Assembly (NCBI RefSeq): GCF_900215575.1
Contig: NZ_OBEJ01000002.1
Coordinates: 682,001 to 746,000, forward strand
Reading direction: 5' to 3'
DNA length: 64,000 nucleotides
Origin: Natronoarchaeum philippinense
GTDB lineage: Archaea > Halobacteriota > Halobacteria > Halobacteriales > Natronoarchaeaceae
Part shown: one piece after another, positions 42,538 to 52,150 of the stretch
How positions within the stretch are numbered: the first letter of the stretch is position 1
How the letters are laid out: every line of letters starts with the position of its first letter
Made by a program: the position numbers and the translations under genes
The notes under the pieces: model-generated
Told to the model about the DNA's origin: nothing
Seen by the model: the letters and a program-made list of their open reading frames with translations, nothing else
The model's database searches: none

Positions 42538-43337
42538 GCGACGAGGCGTCGTTCGACCGACTGACCGCCTACATCGAGGAGAACCTCGGGTTTGCGACCA
42601 GCCACTACAACGACAGTTACCTGCAGCGACGATTCTCCTCGCGGATGCGCCGTACCGGGTCCGACGACTACGCAGAGTATCTCGAACACCTCCGGGACGA
42701 CCCCGACGAGGAGCGCGAACTGCTGGATACGCTCTCGATCAACGTCACCGGCTTCTTCCGGAATCCGGATGTCTGGGAGGGGATACGGTCGGTGCTGCGC
42801 CGACTGTCGGAGGACTGCGACCGCATCCACGCGTGGAGCGCCGCCTGCGCCGACGGACGCGAGCCCTACTCGCTCGCGATGCTCGGACTGGACGACCCGC
42901 GGACGGCAGGCGACAAGCTCTCCGTTCTTGCGACCGACATCAATCAAGCGGCGTTGGACGACGCCGCTGCGGGTGTCTACGAGAACACGCGGACGATCGA
43001 TGTCGGCGAGCAGTTGACGTTCCTCTCGAACTACCACCGCTACGTCGATCAGACTGACGACCGCTTCGAGTTACGCGACCCGGTCAAGGAGATGGTCGCG
43101 TTCGAGCGCCACGACCTGATCAACGACGAGCCAAAATCCGGCTTCGATCTGGTGGTCTGCCGGAATCTCTTCATCTACATCGACAACGAGTACAAGGAGT
43201 CGATGCTGCAGACGATCGCCGAGTCGCTTCGGCCGGGCGGGTATCTCGTCATCGGGAAGGCAGAGACGATCCCGCCGGGCGTCAAATCCGAGTTCACGAT
43301 CCTCGACGGCCGGCTCCGGATCTATCGGCGGCAGTGA
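42534..43337 (+). CDS. cheR: Chemotaxis protein methyltransferase CheR
   Basis: The 267-residue protein has the CheR N-terminal helical domain and the SAM-binding domain (AWSAACADGREPYSLAM, LATDINQAALDDA, FDLVVCRNLFIYID). It methylates transducer glutamates for adaptation. It starts at a GTG overlapping the cheD stop and is the last gene of the rightward che operon. Confidence 0.95.
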   Translation: MSDEASFDRLTAYIEENLGFATSHYNDSYLQRRFSSRMRRTGSDDYAEYLEHLRDDPDEERELLDTLSINVTGFFRNPDVWEGIRSVLRRLSEDCDRIHAWSAACADGREPYSLAMLGLDDPRTAGDKLSVLATDINQAALDDAAAGVYENTRTIDVGEQLTFLSNYHRYVDQTDDRFELRDPVKEMVAFERHDLINDEPKSGFDLVVCRNLFIYIDNEYKESMLQTIAESLRPGGYLVIGKAETIPPGVKSEFTILDGRLRIYRRQ

Positions 43338-43375
43338 GTCGAGGGGTTGCCCTCAGCGTGAGGGCCGCGGCCGCA

Positions 43376-45985
43376 TTACTTGTCGTCTGAACCCGATCCT
43401 GTCGAGCCGAAGGTGAACGCGTCGTCCGCGCGCTCCTCAGAGCGTTCCGAGTCAGCGTCCGTCGACTCGTCGGCGTCCACGGGTTCCGACCCGCCGGAGG
43501 CGCGGTCGTCCTGCTGATCCGGGCGCTCGATCGGATCGGGCGTCGCTCCGTCGTCGGAACTCTCCTGGGGCGATCCGGTCGTCAGCGCATCGAGTTCCTC
43601 GCTTGTCGCCCAGCCGTCGGCGTGATCGCCAGCCGCAGAATCGGCGTCGGTGTCGAAGCGATCGAGCGCCGCCGAGAGCTGTGTTGCCTGCTGGGAGAGC
43701 GACGCAGCGGAGTCAGAGACTTCCGTCATCGCGGTGGTCTGTTCCTCGGCAGCGGCGGCAACGGTCTCGGCTTCGGCGGTGGTCTCCTCGCTGATCGTCG
43801 CGGCCTCGTCGACCATGGCGACGACCTCCTGCGTCGAGGCGGCTTGCTGTTGGGTGGCCGCGCTGATCTCTTGGACGCCGTCGTTGGTCGACTGCGCGTA
43901 CCCGGCGATCTCTTCGAGCGCGTCGGCGGCTTCGCGCACCGAGTCGGTGTGTTCGGTGATCTCTCTAGAGGTCGTCCGGACTTCTTCGGCCGTGTCGTCG
44001 GTTTGGGCCTTGATCTGTTCGAGTCGGCCTTCGATATCCTCTGCGGCTTCCTTGGTGTCTGCGGCCAGTTCCTTAACCTCCTCGGCGACGACGGCAAAGC
44101 CATCGCCGGACTCGCCGCTGCCCGAGCGGGAGGCCTCGATGTTGGCGTTGAGCGCGAGCATGTTGGTCTGCTCGGCGACCTCGGTGATGAACTCCAGCAG
44201 GTCGTCGATCTGGGCGACTTCCTCTTGGAGTTGCTCGATCTCGGCGACGGCTTCCTCGCTCTCGGCTTCGATCGCGTTCATCCCCTCGATCGCCTGCTGG
44301 GCTGCTTCACGGCCAGATCGTCCGGTTTCGGCGGTCTGAGCAGCGATGTCGGCGACCTCGTTCGAGGAGGCGGCGATCTGCTCGGTCGTCGTCGAGAGGT
44401 CGTTCATCTCGGCGGAAACGGCCTGTAGCGAGTTGTTCTGGCGCTCGGCGCCGTCGGAAATCTCTTGGATCGACTCAGTTACTTGCGCGCTGGCAGAACG
44501 AACTTCCTCGCTGGAGGCGGTCACCTGCTCGCTGGCGCTGGCGACCTCGCCCGCGAACGCCTTCAGCCGGTCGGTCGTCGCTTCGAGTTCGCCCAGCATC
44601 TCGTTGAACGTCCGGCCGATCTGGGCCATCGACTCGTTGTCGCTCTCGGGGTCCATGCGCGCGGTGAGGTCGCCGCCCGCAGCGGATTCCATGACTTGCT
44701 GGTACTCCTCGGCCTTGGTTTCGAGATGGTCGTTCATCCGCTCGGTCTCGGCACGAGCCTGTTCTGCCTCCTTCCGCGCGCTCTGGGCGTCTTGGATCTG
44801 CGTTCGGAGCGCATCGCGCATGTTGGCGAAGCCGTCGTAGAGGCGCCCGATGCTGTCGATGCGGTTGGTCTCGAACTCGACATCGAGATTGCCCGATTCC
44901 ATCGCTTCGGTCTTGGTCGTCAGACGGTCGATCGCGACGGCGGTGTTCCGACCGAGCACCGCCCCGACCAGCCCGATCAACAGCACGACCACGCCAGTGA
45001 TCCAGACGCCGTACGTCGAGACGGCGTCGACGAACCCGTAGGCCTCGCTGACCGGCTCGTGGACGAGAACGACCCAGCCTGTCCCCTCGACCTGTGCTGA
45101 GCCGACCACGTACGATTCGTCGGGGAAACTGTATATGTCGCTGGCCAGCACCCCTTGCGGACTCTCGTCGATCTGCTGTGCCTGCGGGTTCGCCGGGGCG
45201 GTCGCCCGCGCAGCAGCGATGGGGTCGCCGTTGCCGTCGTAGGCGTCGAGGAACAGCTGATTTTCGGCGCCGAAGTAGATGTCGTCGAGAATCACGCGGT
45301 CGTTGGAACCGACGACGATCGTCGTCGTGGTGTCGCCCGCGGTCTGGAAGTTCGCCGAGTACGACGAGAGATCGACCGTGTAGATGATCGCGTGTTCGGG
45401 ATCGTCGGCCACCTGTCGGACGTAGGAGACGGCGGGTGTTCCAGTTGCGTCGTCGTCACCGATCTTGTAGGGGCTGGTCACGTAGGGTTCGTCAGCCGAT
45501 AGATCCCCACGGATCACCTGTCTGTCCGCTTCGGGGATGCTGAGCGACGCGAGCGTCGAGCCGTTCTCGCCGGCCGCAGTCGATCCGGCGGTGCTGGCCG
45601 ATATTTGGCCCGTCTCGACGTTGACGTAGTAGATCTCGTGTGCATAGCCGGTCCCGTCGGCGCGGCTGTTGAGTTGGTCTTGCCGGTTATCCAGATACTG
45701 GGCGATGCGCTCGGCATCGCCGGATGTCACGATATCGGAGTCGGCCATCGTTCCGACGATCAGCCGTTGCTTGTCGTCCCACGATTCGACTGCGCTCGCC
45801 TCTTGGGCGGCCATCGTCGCGTAATCCTCGTTCGCGTCCGCCGCGACGCCGGATTCGATTGCTTGGGTCGCCGTGATTCCGATGCCACCGACCAACAGAC
45901 CGAGCGCGAGCAGCGCGATGCCGAACTTAGCCGCGTAGCTCCGCCTGATAACACGCGGTACAATATGACGTACCTTCCCTAGCAT
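43376..45985 (-). CDS. Methyl-accepting chemotaxis transducer (Htr, membrane-bound)
   Basis: The 869-residue protein has a first membrane helix at residues about 20-42, a large extracellular Cache-type sensor (43-325), a second helix (about 327-348), one or two HAMP units to about 470, and a long helical signalling domain. The signalling core includes TNMLALNANIEASRSGSGESGDGFAVVAEEVKELA, the CheA/CheW-binding hairpin. An acidic tail ends the protein. The ligand is unknown. It is convergent with cheR (38-bp gap). A TATA-like ACTTTATATTAA lies about 25 bases upstream of the ATG, so the transcript may be leaderless. Confidence 0.93.
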   Translation of the reverse strand: MLGKVRHIVPRVIRRSYAAKFGIALLALGLLVGGIGITATQAIESGVAADANEDYATMAAQEASAVESWDDKQRLIVGTMADSDIVTSGDAERIAQYLDNRQDQLNSRADGTGYAHEIYYVNVETGQISASTAGSTAAGENGSTLASLSIPEADRQVIRGDLSADEPYVTSPYKIGDDDATGTPAVSYVRQVADDPEHAIIYTVDLSSYSANFQTAGDTTTTIVVGSNDRVILDDIYFGAENQLFLDAYDGNGDPIAAARATAPANPQAQQIDESPQGVLASDIYSFPDESYVVGSAQVEGTGWVVLVHEPVSEAYGFVDAVSTYGVWITGVVVLLIGLVGAVLGRNTAVAIDRLTTKTEAMESGNLDVEFETNRIDSIGRLYDGFANMRDALRTQIQDAQSARKEAEQARAETERMNDHLETKAEEYQQVMESAAGGDLTARMDPESDNESMAQIGRTFNEMLGELEATTDRLKAFAGEVASASEQVTASSEEVRSASAQVTESIQEISDGAERQNNSLQAVSAEMNDLSTTTEQIAASSNEVADIAAQTAETGRSGREAAQQAIEGMNAIEAESEEAVAEIEQLQEEVAQIDDLLEFITEVAEQTNMLALNANIEASRSGSGESGDGFAVVAEEVKELAADTKEAAEDIEGRLEQIKAQTDDTAEEVRTTSREITEHTDSVREAADALEEIAGYAQSTNDGVQEISAATQQQAASTQEVVAMVDEAATISEETTAEAETVAAAAEEQTTAMTEVSDSAASLSQQATQLSAALDRFDTDADSAAGDHADGWATSEELDALTTGSPQESSDDGATPDPIERPDQQDDRASGGSEPVDADESTDADSERSEERADDAFTFGSTGSGSDDK

Positions 45986-46166
45986 ATCAGTTGAGACAGA
46001 AGATTAATATAAAGTAACTTGGTATTCCGAATAATCGAAGATTTATTATAGAGTTTTGATACTTGATGAATGAGTTCCTCCAGCATTTTGAGCGCCGGTT
46101 CGAGCCGCGGCGCGACCGCCCGAGTTGGCAATTGTTAAGCGCTGGTGAGGGAAACACCCCTCTACG
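45986..46166. promoter_or_regulatory. AT-rich divergent promoter region for the transducer gene and purK
   Basis: This 181-bp stretch holds no gene. The half next to the transducer is very AT-rich (ttaatataaagt, 46005-46016) and contains its promoter. An AT-rich block (gatttattatagagtttt, about 46038-46055) is a further candidate element. Confidence 0.5.
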
Positions 46167-47336
46167 ATGGCGACGCCACTCTCTACGCCCGGCCCGACAC
46201 TCGGAGTCGTCGGCGGCGGACAGCTCGGACGGATGCTTGCGGAGGCTGCCGGCCCGCTCGGGATCGAACTCGTCGTGCTCGATCCCACGCCGGAGTGTCC
46301 GGCCTCTCCGGTCTGTCGGGATCAGATTGTCGGGGAGTTCGACGACGACGAAGCGGTCCGCGAACTCGCCGAACGGTCGGACTTCCTGACCTTCGAGATC
46401 GAGCTAGCCGATCCCGAACTGCTCGAACGCGTCCAAGAGGAGACCGGCGTTCCGGTTCATCCCTCGCCGGACACGCTCCGGATGATCCAAGACAAGCTCG
46501 TCCAGAAGGACGCGCTGACCGACGCCGGCATTCCGGTTCCCGAGTACCGAGCGGTCGACGACGCCGACGAGCTGCGCGACGCCCTCGACGAGCTGGGTTC
46601 CCCGGCGATGGTGAAAGCCCGAGAGGGCGGCTACGACGGCCGCGGGAACGCCCCGATCGAATCGCCCGAGGACGCCGAAGCCGTGCTCGACGAGATCGGC
46701 GGCGCGGCGATGGTCGAGGCGTTCGTGGAGTACGAGCGCGAACTGTCGGTCATCGGCGTCAAGGGCGCCGACGGCGTCGCGACGTTCCCCGCCGGCGAGA
46801 ACGTCCACCGCGAGGAGATCCTCCGGGAAACGGTCGTGCCCGCGCGTGCCGACGAGGACGTGCGCCGACGCGCACAGGAGGTCGCCACCGACGTTCTCGA
46901 ACTGATGGACGGCCGGGGCGTCTACGGCATCGAGCTGTTTCAGGGACCCGACGACGAGATTCTGGTCAACGAGATCGCGCCGCGGCCCCACAACTCTGGC
47001 CACTGGACGATCGAAGGTGCAGTCACATCGCAGTTCGAACAGCACGTGCGCGCGGTGACCGGCCGTCCGCTCGGCGCGACCGACCGCCGGTCGCCGACCG
47101 TGATGACGAACCTACTGGGCGATGTCGAGGAGACCCAACCCGCCGCGCTCCGCGGCGTCGAGGAGATTCTGGGGACCTCGCGCGCCGCGCTCCACTGGTA
47201 CGGCAAGCGCGACGCTCGCCCGCTGCGGAAGATGGGCCACGTCACGCTGACCGGCGCGGACGACGCCGACGTGGAGGACCTGCTCGCACGGGTTCGCGGG
47301 CTCCGCGATTCTGCCACGTTCGTCGGACAGGACTGA
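46167..47336 (+). CDS. purK: 5-(carboxyamino)imidazole ribonucleotide synthase PurK
   Basis: The 389-residue ATP-grasp enzyme converts AIR, ATP and bicarbonate to N5-CAIR in purine synthesis. The N-terminal motif LGVVGGGQLGRMLAEAA, the ATP-grasp phrase MVKAREGGYDGRGN and the C-terminal NEIAPRPHNSGHWTIEGA are diagnostic. purE follows on the same strand after 99 bp. Confidence 0.95.
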   Translation: MATPLSTPGPTLGVVGGGQLGRMLAEAAGPLGIELVVLDPTPECPASPVCRDQIVGEFDDDEAVRELAERSDFLTFEIELADPELLERVQEETGVPVHPSPDTLRMIQDKLVQKDALTDAGIPVPEYRAVDDADELRDALDELGSPAMVKAREGGYDGRGNAPIESPEDAEAVLDEIGGAAMVEAFVEYERELSVIGVKGADGVATFPAGENVHREEILRETVVPARADEDVRRRAQEVATDVLELMDGRGVYGIELFQGPDDEILVNEIAPRPHNSGHWTIEGAVTSQFEQHVRAVTGRPLGATDRRSPTVMTNLLGDVEETQPAALRGVEEILGTSRAALHWYGKRDARPLRKMGHVTLTGADDADVEDLLARVRGLRDSATFVGQD

Positions 47337-47435
47337 CGCCGACGAGCACTCGTCGGACCGGGCACTCTTCGGGTCGGGCAGTGGCGTCAATCCGAACCCA
47401 AAACGTACATTGATCGGTTGGCCGTCGTTCCGAGC

Positions 47436-48083
47436 ATGACGGGATCTGCAGAAGTGGATTCGCTGATCGAGGAGCTACACGCACAGGCCGAACAGGACCG
47501 CGACCCCGAGGCCACGCCCGACGTGGGCATCATCATGGGGAGCGACTCGGATCTCGATGTGATGGCCGGCAGTGAGGACGGCCGCGCCGGCGCCTACGAC
47601 GCGTTCGTCGAAGAGTTGGGCTTCGAGGAACAGACCGACTACGACGATCCGCCGGAGAGCCGCTTTACGTTCGAGACGTTCGTCGTCTCTGCCCACCGGA
47701 CGCCCGAACTGATGTACGCCTACGGCGAGACCGCCGCCGACCGCGGCATCGACGTGCTCATCGCAGGCGCGGGCGGGAAGTCCGCCGACTTACCGAACAT
47801 GACGGCCTCGATCGCGTACCCGCTGCCGGTGATCGGCGTCCCCGTCCAAGAGAAGTCAGTCGATTCTGTGATCGGGATGCCCACCGGCGCGCCGCTGGTC
47901 GCCGTCGACGCCGGGAAGTCCTTTAACGCCGCACTGTCGGCAGCGCAGATCCTCGCTCGCGAGCACGACGAGCTCCGCGATCGCCTCGTAGAGTACCACG
48001 AGAACCTGCAGGACGATGTCGGCGTCGTTTCGCGAGACCTCCACGAACTCGGGACGCCCGAGTTTCGGGAGCGCCGGGAGTAA
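47436..48083 (+). CDS. purE: N5-carboxyaminoimidazole ribonucleotide mutase PurE
   Basis: The 215-residue protein has GIIMGSDSDLDVM, SAHRTPELMYAYGE and AGAGGKSADLPNMTAS, the PurE active-site motifs. It converts N5-CAIR to CAIR, the step after PurK. Compared with bacterial PurE, it has an insertion of roughly 20 residues between the first and second motif (GSEDGRAGAYDAFVEELGFEE), which I think is common in haloarchaea. The ATG at 47436 is used; the upstream TTG at 47418 would add six residues. Confidence 0.93.
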   Translation: MTGSAEVDSLIEELHAQAEQDRDPEATPDVGIIMGSDSDLDVMAGSEDGRAGAYDAFVEELGFEEQTDYDDPPESRFTFETFVVSAHRTPELMYAYGETAADRGIDVLIAGAGGKSADLPNMTASIAYPLPVIGVPVQEKSVDSVIGMPTGAPLVAVDAGKSFNAALSAAQILAREHDELRDRLVEYHENLQDDVGVVSRDLHELGTPEFRERRE

Positions 48084-48206
48084 CGCGCGACGACACCTAC
48101 GGGTGCGCTGCGAGTCGGCTCTGGTGACGTGTTTGCGGGCCGAAACGCAAGAATCAACCCTTATATGGGTGCGTTCCCAACCTCCGAACGTCACGGAGAA
48201 TATCGC

Positions 48207-48614
48207 ATGTCATGGATAGCAGTCGGCGCGTTGGCGCTGGTAGCCGTTCTGGTACCGCTCGGGATGATAGCGGTATCGTGGCTGCTGCGGCCGACCGTGC
48301 CGGAAGACAGTAAACGCGCCACCTACGAGAGCGGCGAGATCCCGACAGGGGGGACGCAGATCCGTTTTAACATCCAGTACTACATGGTCGCGCTCCTGTT
48401 TCTCGTATTCGACGTCGAGACCGTGTTCGTCTTCCCCTGGACGATCGTCTACCAGTCGGTGATCGAGGACTTCGGACTCGTCCGTGCCCTCGTCCCGATG
48501 CTGGTGTTCATCGGTACGCTCGTCGTCGGTCTCGTCTGGGCCTGGCGCAACGGCGCAGTCAAATGGGCCCGCAGCGTGCGGGTCGCAGACCCCTCAGGAA
48601 ACGTTGAACAATGA
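48207..48614 (+). CDS. nuoA: NADH-quinone oxidoreductase-like subunit A
   Basis: The 135-residue protein has three membrane helices and the NuoA motif ATYESGEIPTGGTQIRFNIQYYMVALLFLVFDVE. It is part of the membrane arm of the complex I-like proton pump. A TATA-like element (cttatatggg, about 48159-48168) lies upstream. It overlaps nuoB by four bases. Confidence 0.94.
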   Translation: MSWIAVGALALVAVLVPLGMIAVSWLLRPTVPEDSKRATYESGEIPTGGTQIRFNIQYYMVALLFLVFDVETVFVFPWTIVYQSVIEDFGLVRALVPMLVFIGTLVVGLVWAWRNGAVKWARSVRVADPSGNVEQ

Positions 48615-49318
48615 GTAGCGACACACCACGGGAAGCAATCACCGGGAGTACAGACCCGCTAACAGAGACGCGCGAAGCGCGTATGGGGTCGGGCACCGAC
48701 GACCGCTTCAACTCGAAGCTCCGCGAGGCGTTCGGCGCATCGCCCTTCATCCTCACCAAGTTCGACTCCTTTATGAACTGGGTGCGGGGCTCCTCGATGT
48801 TCATGCTCCAGTTCGGGATCGCGTGCTGCAGCATCGAGATGATGCACACGTACGCGGTCAAGCACGACCTCGACCGTTTCGGCTCCGGCGTCCCCCGCGC
48901 CTCGCCGCGGCAGGCGGACGTGATGATCGTCCCCGGGACGATCGTCTCGAAGTTCGCCCCGCGGATGAAGCGCGTCTACGACCAGATGCCCGAACCCAAG
49001 TTCGTCGTCGGAATGGGCTCGTGTACGATCTCCGGCGGCCCGTTCCAAGAAGGGTACAACGTCATCAAGGGCGCGGAGGAAGTCATTCCGGTCGACATCC
49101 AGATTCCCGGCTGCCCGCCCCGACCCGAGGCGCTGGTCTACGGCGTCGTCAAGCTCCAAGAGCGCGTCGCCAACGGCGAGTCCTCGCCGGTCGTCGTCAA
49201 GCCCTACGAGCTCGAACAGTTCGGCGACCTCGAACGCGACGAGATCGTCGACCAACTGGCCGATCAGATCGACGAAGAGGATCTCGTGATGCGGTACAAC
49301 TGGGCTGATTCGCCATGA
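48611..49318 (+). CDS. nuoB: NADH-quinone oxidoreductase-like subunit B
   Basis: The 235-residue protein holds the N2 iron-sulfur cluster ligands (GIACCSIEM, VGMGSCTISGG and IPGCPPRPE). It has a 50-residue acidic N-terminal extension and a C-terminal extension relative to bacterial NuoB. It is the terminal electron donor to quinone in the complex. The stop overlaps the ATG of a short ORF that spans the gap to nuoCD. Confidence 0.95.
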   Translation: MSSDTPREAITGSTDPLTETREARMGSGTDDRFNSKLREAFGASPFILTKFDSFMNWVRGSSMFMLQFGIACCSIEMMHTYAVKHDLDRFGSGVPRASPRQADVMIVPGTIVSKFAPRMKRVYDQMPEPKFVVGMGSCTISGGPFQEGYNVIKGAEEVIPVDIQIPGCPPRPEALVYGVVKLQERVANGESSPVVVKPYELEQFGDLERDEIVDQLADQIDEEDLVMRYNWADSP

Positions 49319-49401
49319 CTACGCTAAGACGTTCCTGCTCGCTACGCTGCGCGGGCTGCGACTCATCTACTCACACTCGACACCGGAGGTGGCTCGCGTG
49401 A
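49315..49401 (+). CDS. Possible 28-residue mini-ORF bridging nuoB and nuoCD
   Basis: The ATG at 49315 overlaps the nuoB stop (ATGA), and the TGA at 49399-49401 overlaps the nuoCD GTG (GTGA). The frame contains the nuoCD ribosome binding site GGAGGTGG (49385-49392). The product would be basic with four Cys residues. It may serve coupled translation rather than encode a functional peptide. Confidence 0.38.
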   Translation: MTTLRRSCSLRCAGCDSSTHTRHRRWLA

Positions 49402-51077
49402 GCCGCTCCGAGCTCCCCGACACGCCCGAGGTCGGCGTCGACGAGGGCGAAGTCGACTACGACGCGCTCGAATCGCTGCTCGGCGAGTACGTCCTCGAAC
49501 GCGAGGATCACATCAACGCCGGCGGGTTCGTCATTCGCCCCGACGACGTGCAGGATGTCCTCTCGACGCTGCGCGAGGAGGCCGGCTTCGACCATCTCTC
49601 GACGGTCACCGCCCAGCAGTACGAGGATCGCTACGAGTCGATCTACCACCTCAAGAAGTACGACGATCCGACCCAAGAGGTCAACGTCATCGTGCCGACG
49701 ACGACCGAAAACCCCGTCAGTCAAAGTGGGGCGCCGGTGTTCCGCACCGCCGACTGGCACGAGCGTGAAGCCTACGACCTCGTCGGGATCGAGTACGAGG
49801 ACCACCCCGACCTGCGTCGCATTCTGCTGCCCGAGACGTGGACGGGCCATCCCCTCGGCGGCGACTACGACCAGACCAAACCGCAGATCGTCTCGCTGAC
49901 CGAACACGCCAATCCGCTGCAGGAAGACCACCGGGTCGAAGGCGAGGGGACGGACACGATGTTCCTCAACATCGGCCCCCACCACCCCGCGACCCACGGT
50001 GTGCTCCACCTCGAAACCGTGCTCGACGGCGAGCAGGTACTCGATGTCGATCCGGATATCGGCTATCTGCACCGCTGCGAGGAGCAGATGTGCCAGCAGG
50101 GCACCTACCGCCACCAGATCATGCCCTACCCCGACCGGTGGGACTACATCTCGGCTGGCCTGCTCAACGAGTGGGCGTACGCACGCACGGCCGAGGACCT
50201 CGCTGACCTCGACGTGCCCGAGTACGCACAGATCATCCGGACGATGAGCGCCGAGCTGTGCCGGATCGCCTCGCACCTGCTCGCGCTGGCGACGTTCGCG
50301 CTGGACATCAACGGCGACTTCACCGCGACGTTCATGTACGCGATCCGCGAGCGCGAGAAGGCCCAGAACATCCTCGAAGACCTCACCGGTCAGCGCCTGA
50401 TGTTCAACTACTTCCGGCTCGGCGGCGTCGCGTGGGACCTGCCCGAACCCCGCGAGGAGTTCTTCGACAAGATCCGCGATTACCTCAACGAGCTGCCCGA
50501 GGCCTCCGAGGAGTTCCACAACCTGCTGACGAACAACGAGATTCTGCAGGCCCGGACGGTCAACACGGGCATTCTCGAGCCCGAGGCCGCAAAGCAGTAC
50601 GGCGCGACCGGACCGGTCGCCCGCGGCTCCGGCGTCGACTACGACCTCCGGCGGGACGACCCCTACGGCTACTACGACGAGCTCGACTGGGACGTTATCG
50701 TCGAGGACGGCTGCGACAACTTCTCGCGCCTGCTCGTCCGCATGCGCGAAGTCGAGGAGTCGGCCAAGATCATCGACCAGTGTGTCGACCTGCTCGAAGA
50801 CTGGCCCGAGGACGACCGCGAGATCCAGAGCAACGTCCCGCGGACGATCAAGCCCGACCCCGACACCGAAATCTACCGCGCTGTCGAAGGTGCGAAGGGC
50901 GAACTCGGCATCTACATCCGCGCCGACGGCACCGACAAGCCCGGCCGGTTCAAGATCCGCAGCCCGTGCTTCTCGAACCTGCAGACGCTGCCGGAGATGG
51001 CCGAAGGCGAGTACATCGCCGACCTGATCGCCTCGCTCGGTAGCCTCGACATCGTGCTCGGAGAGGTGGATCGATGA
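49398..51077 (+). CDS. nuoCD: NADH-quinone oxidoreductase-like subunit C/D fusion
   Basis: The 559-residue protein fuses NuoC (residues about 1-175, with EREAYDLVGIEYEDHPDLRRILLPETW) and NuoD (from about 178, NIGPHHPATHGVLHLETVLDGE). NuoD shapes the quinone site. I prefer the GTG at 49398 because GGAGG lies 8 bases upstream; the GTG at 49389 is inside the ribosome binding site. The C-terminus ends in the family phrase IASLGSLDIVLGEVDR. Confidence 0.95.
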   Translation: MSRSELPDTPEVGVDEGEVDYDALESLLGEYVLEREDHINAGGFVIRPDDVQDVLSTLREEAGFDHLSTVTAQQYEDRYESIYHLKKYDDPTQEVNVIVPTTTENPVSQSGAPVFRTADWHEREAYDLVGIEYEDHPDLRRILLPETWTGHPLGGDYDQTKPQIVSLTEHANPLQEDHRVEGEGTDTMFLNIGPHHPATHGVLHLETVLDGEQVLDVDPDIGYLHRCEEQMCQQGTYRHQIMPYPDRWDYISAGLLNEWAYARTAEDLADLDVPEYAQIIRTMSAELCRIASHLLALATFALDINGDFTATFMYAIREREKAQNILEDLTGQRLMFNYFRLGGVAWDLPEPREEFFDKIRDYLNELPEASEEFHNLLTNNEILQARTVNTGILEPEAAKQYGATGPVARGSGVDYDLRRDDPYGYYDELDWDVIVEDGCDNFSRLLVRMREVEESAKIIDQCVDLLEDWPEDDREIQSNVPRTIKPDPDTEIYRAVEGAKGELGIYIRADGTDKPGRFKIRSPCFSNLQTLPEMAEGEYIADLIASLGSLDIVLGEVDR

Positions 51078-52150
51078 CGGCACCGCTCCAGACGTTGATG
51101 CCCGAGCAACTCGCCGAGTGGCTCGGACTCGACGCTTACGGTGGGGCTGGCCTGTTCGTCGCCGCCCTCATCGCGTCGGCGCTGGTCGCCTCGCTGATGC
51201 TGACCAACGCCGCACTGGCCGGCCCGTGGGCCAAGCGAAAGATCACGGCCGCCTTTACTGACCGGATCGCTGTGAACCGTCACGGTCCGTTCGGTCTGCT
51301 CATCATCATCGCCGACGCGGTTCGGCTGATGTCCAAAGAGCTCATCATCCCCGAGGGCGCCGACCGCCCAGCCTACGACATCGGTCCGATGGTCGTCGCT
51401 TTCTCGGCGCTACTCGGCTTTGCGGTGATCCCGATGGGATCGATCGCGGGCATCAACTTCCAGATCGCCGATCCCGAGATCGGCCTCGTGTTCGCGTTCG
51501 CGATCGCGTCGATCGCCAGTCTCGGTCTGGTGATGTGTGGCTACGCCTCGAACAACAAGTACTCGATGCTGGGCGGTCTGCGCGCGGTCGCACAGAACAT
51601 CGCCTACGAGATTCCGCTGATCGTCACTGCGGCGTCGGTGGTGCTGTTCTCGGAGTCGCTCCAGATGACCGAGATCGTCGCCGCCCAGACGGAGACGCTC
51701 GTCACCATCGCGGGCATCTCGATCCCGTCGTGGTACGCCTTCGTCAACCCGTTCGCGTTCGTACTGTTCCTGACCGCGAACCTCGCTGAAGTCGGTCGGA
51801 ACCCCTTCGACACGCCGGAGGCGCCGACCGAGATCGTCGCCGGGTATCAGACGGAGTACTCCTCGATCTACTTCGTGCTGATCTACCTCGGCGAGTTCCT
51901 CCACATCTTCCTCGGCGGCGCCATTCTGGCGACCGTCTTCCTCGGCGGCCCTGCCGGGCCGGTCCTGCCGGGGCTGGTGTGGATGATCATCAAGATGTGG
52001 GCTGTGTTCCTGTTCACCCAGTGGGCGCGGTCGGCGATCCCTCGGGTGCGCATCGACCAGCTTATCGAGATTGGTTGGAAAGGACTGCTGGTTCTGTCCT
52101 TTGCTAACCTGGTGCTCACGGCCGTAATCGTGGGGGTGCTGATTGCATGA
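51074..52150 (+). CDS. nuoH: NADH-quinone oxidoreductase-like subunit H
   Basis: The 358-residue membrane protein has about eight helices and the NuoH motifs DRIAVNRHGPFGLLIIIADAVRL and NPFDTPEAPTEIVAGYQTEYS. It lines the quinone channel of the complex. It overlaps nuoCD and nuoI by four bases each. Confidence 0.96.
   Translation: MTAPLQTLMPEQLAEWLGLDAYGGAGLFVAALIASALVASLMLTNAALAGPWAKRKITAAFTDRIAVNRHGPFGLLIIIADAVRLMSKELIIPEGADRPAYDIGPMVVAFSALLGFAVIPMGSIAGINFQIADPEIGLVFAFAIASIASLGLVMCGYASNNKYSMLGGLRAVAQNIAYEIPLIVTAASVVLFSESLQMTEIVAAQTETLVTIAGISIPSWYAFVNPFAFVLFLTANLAEVGRNPFDTPEAPTEIVAGYQTEYSSIYFVLIYLGEFLHIFLGGAILATVFLGGPAGPVLPGLVWMIIKMWAVFLFTQWARSAIPRVRIDQLIEIGWKGLLVLSFANLVLTAVIVGVLIA

Noticed and set aside
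49371-51083. 570-residue open frame on the minus strand
   Set aside because: It is antisense to nuoCD; the sense strand carries the conserved Nuo motifs.
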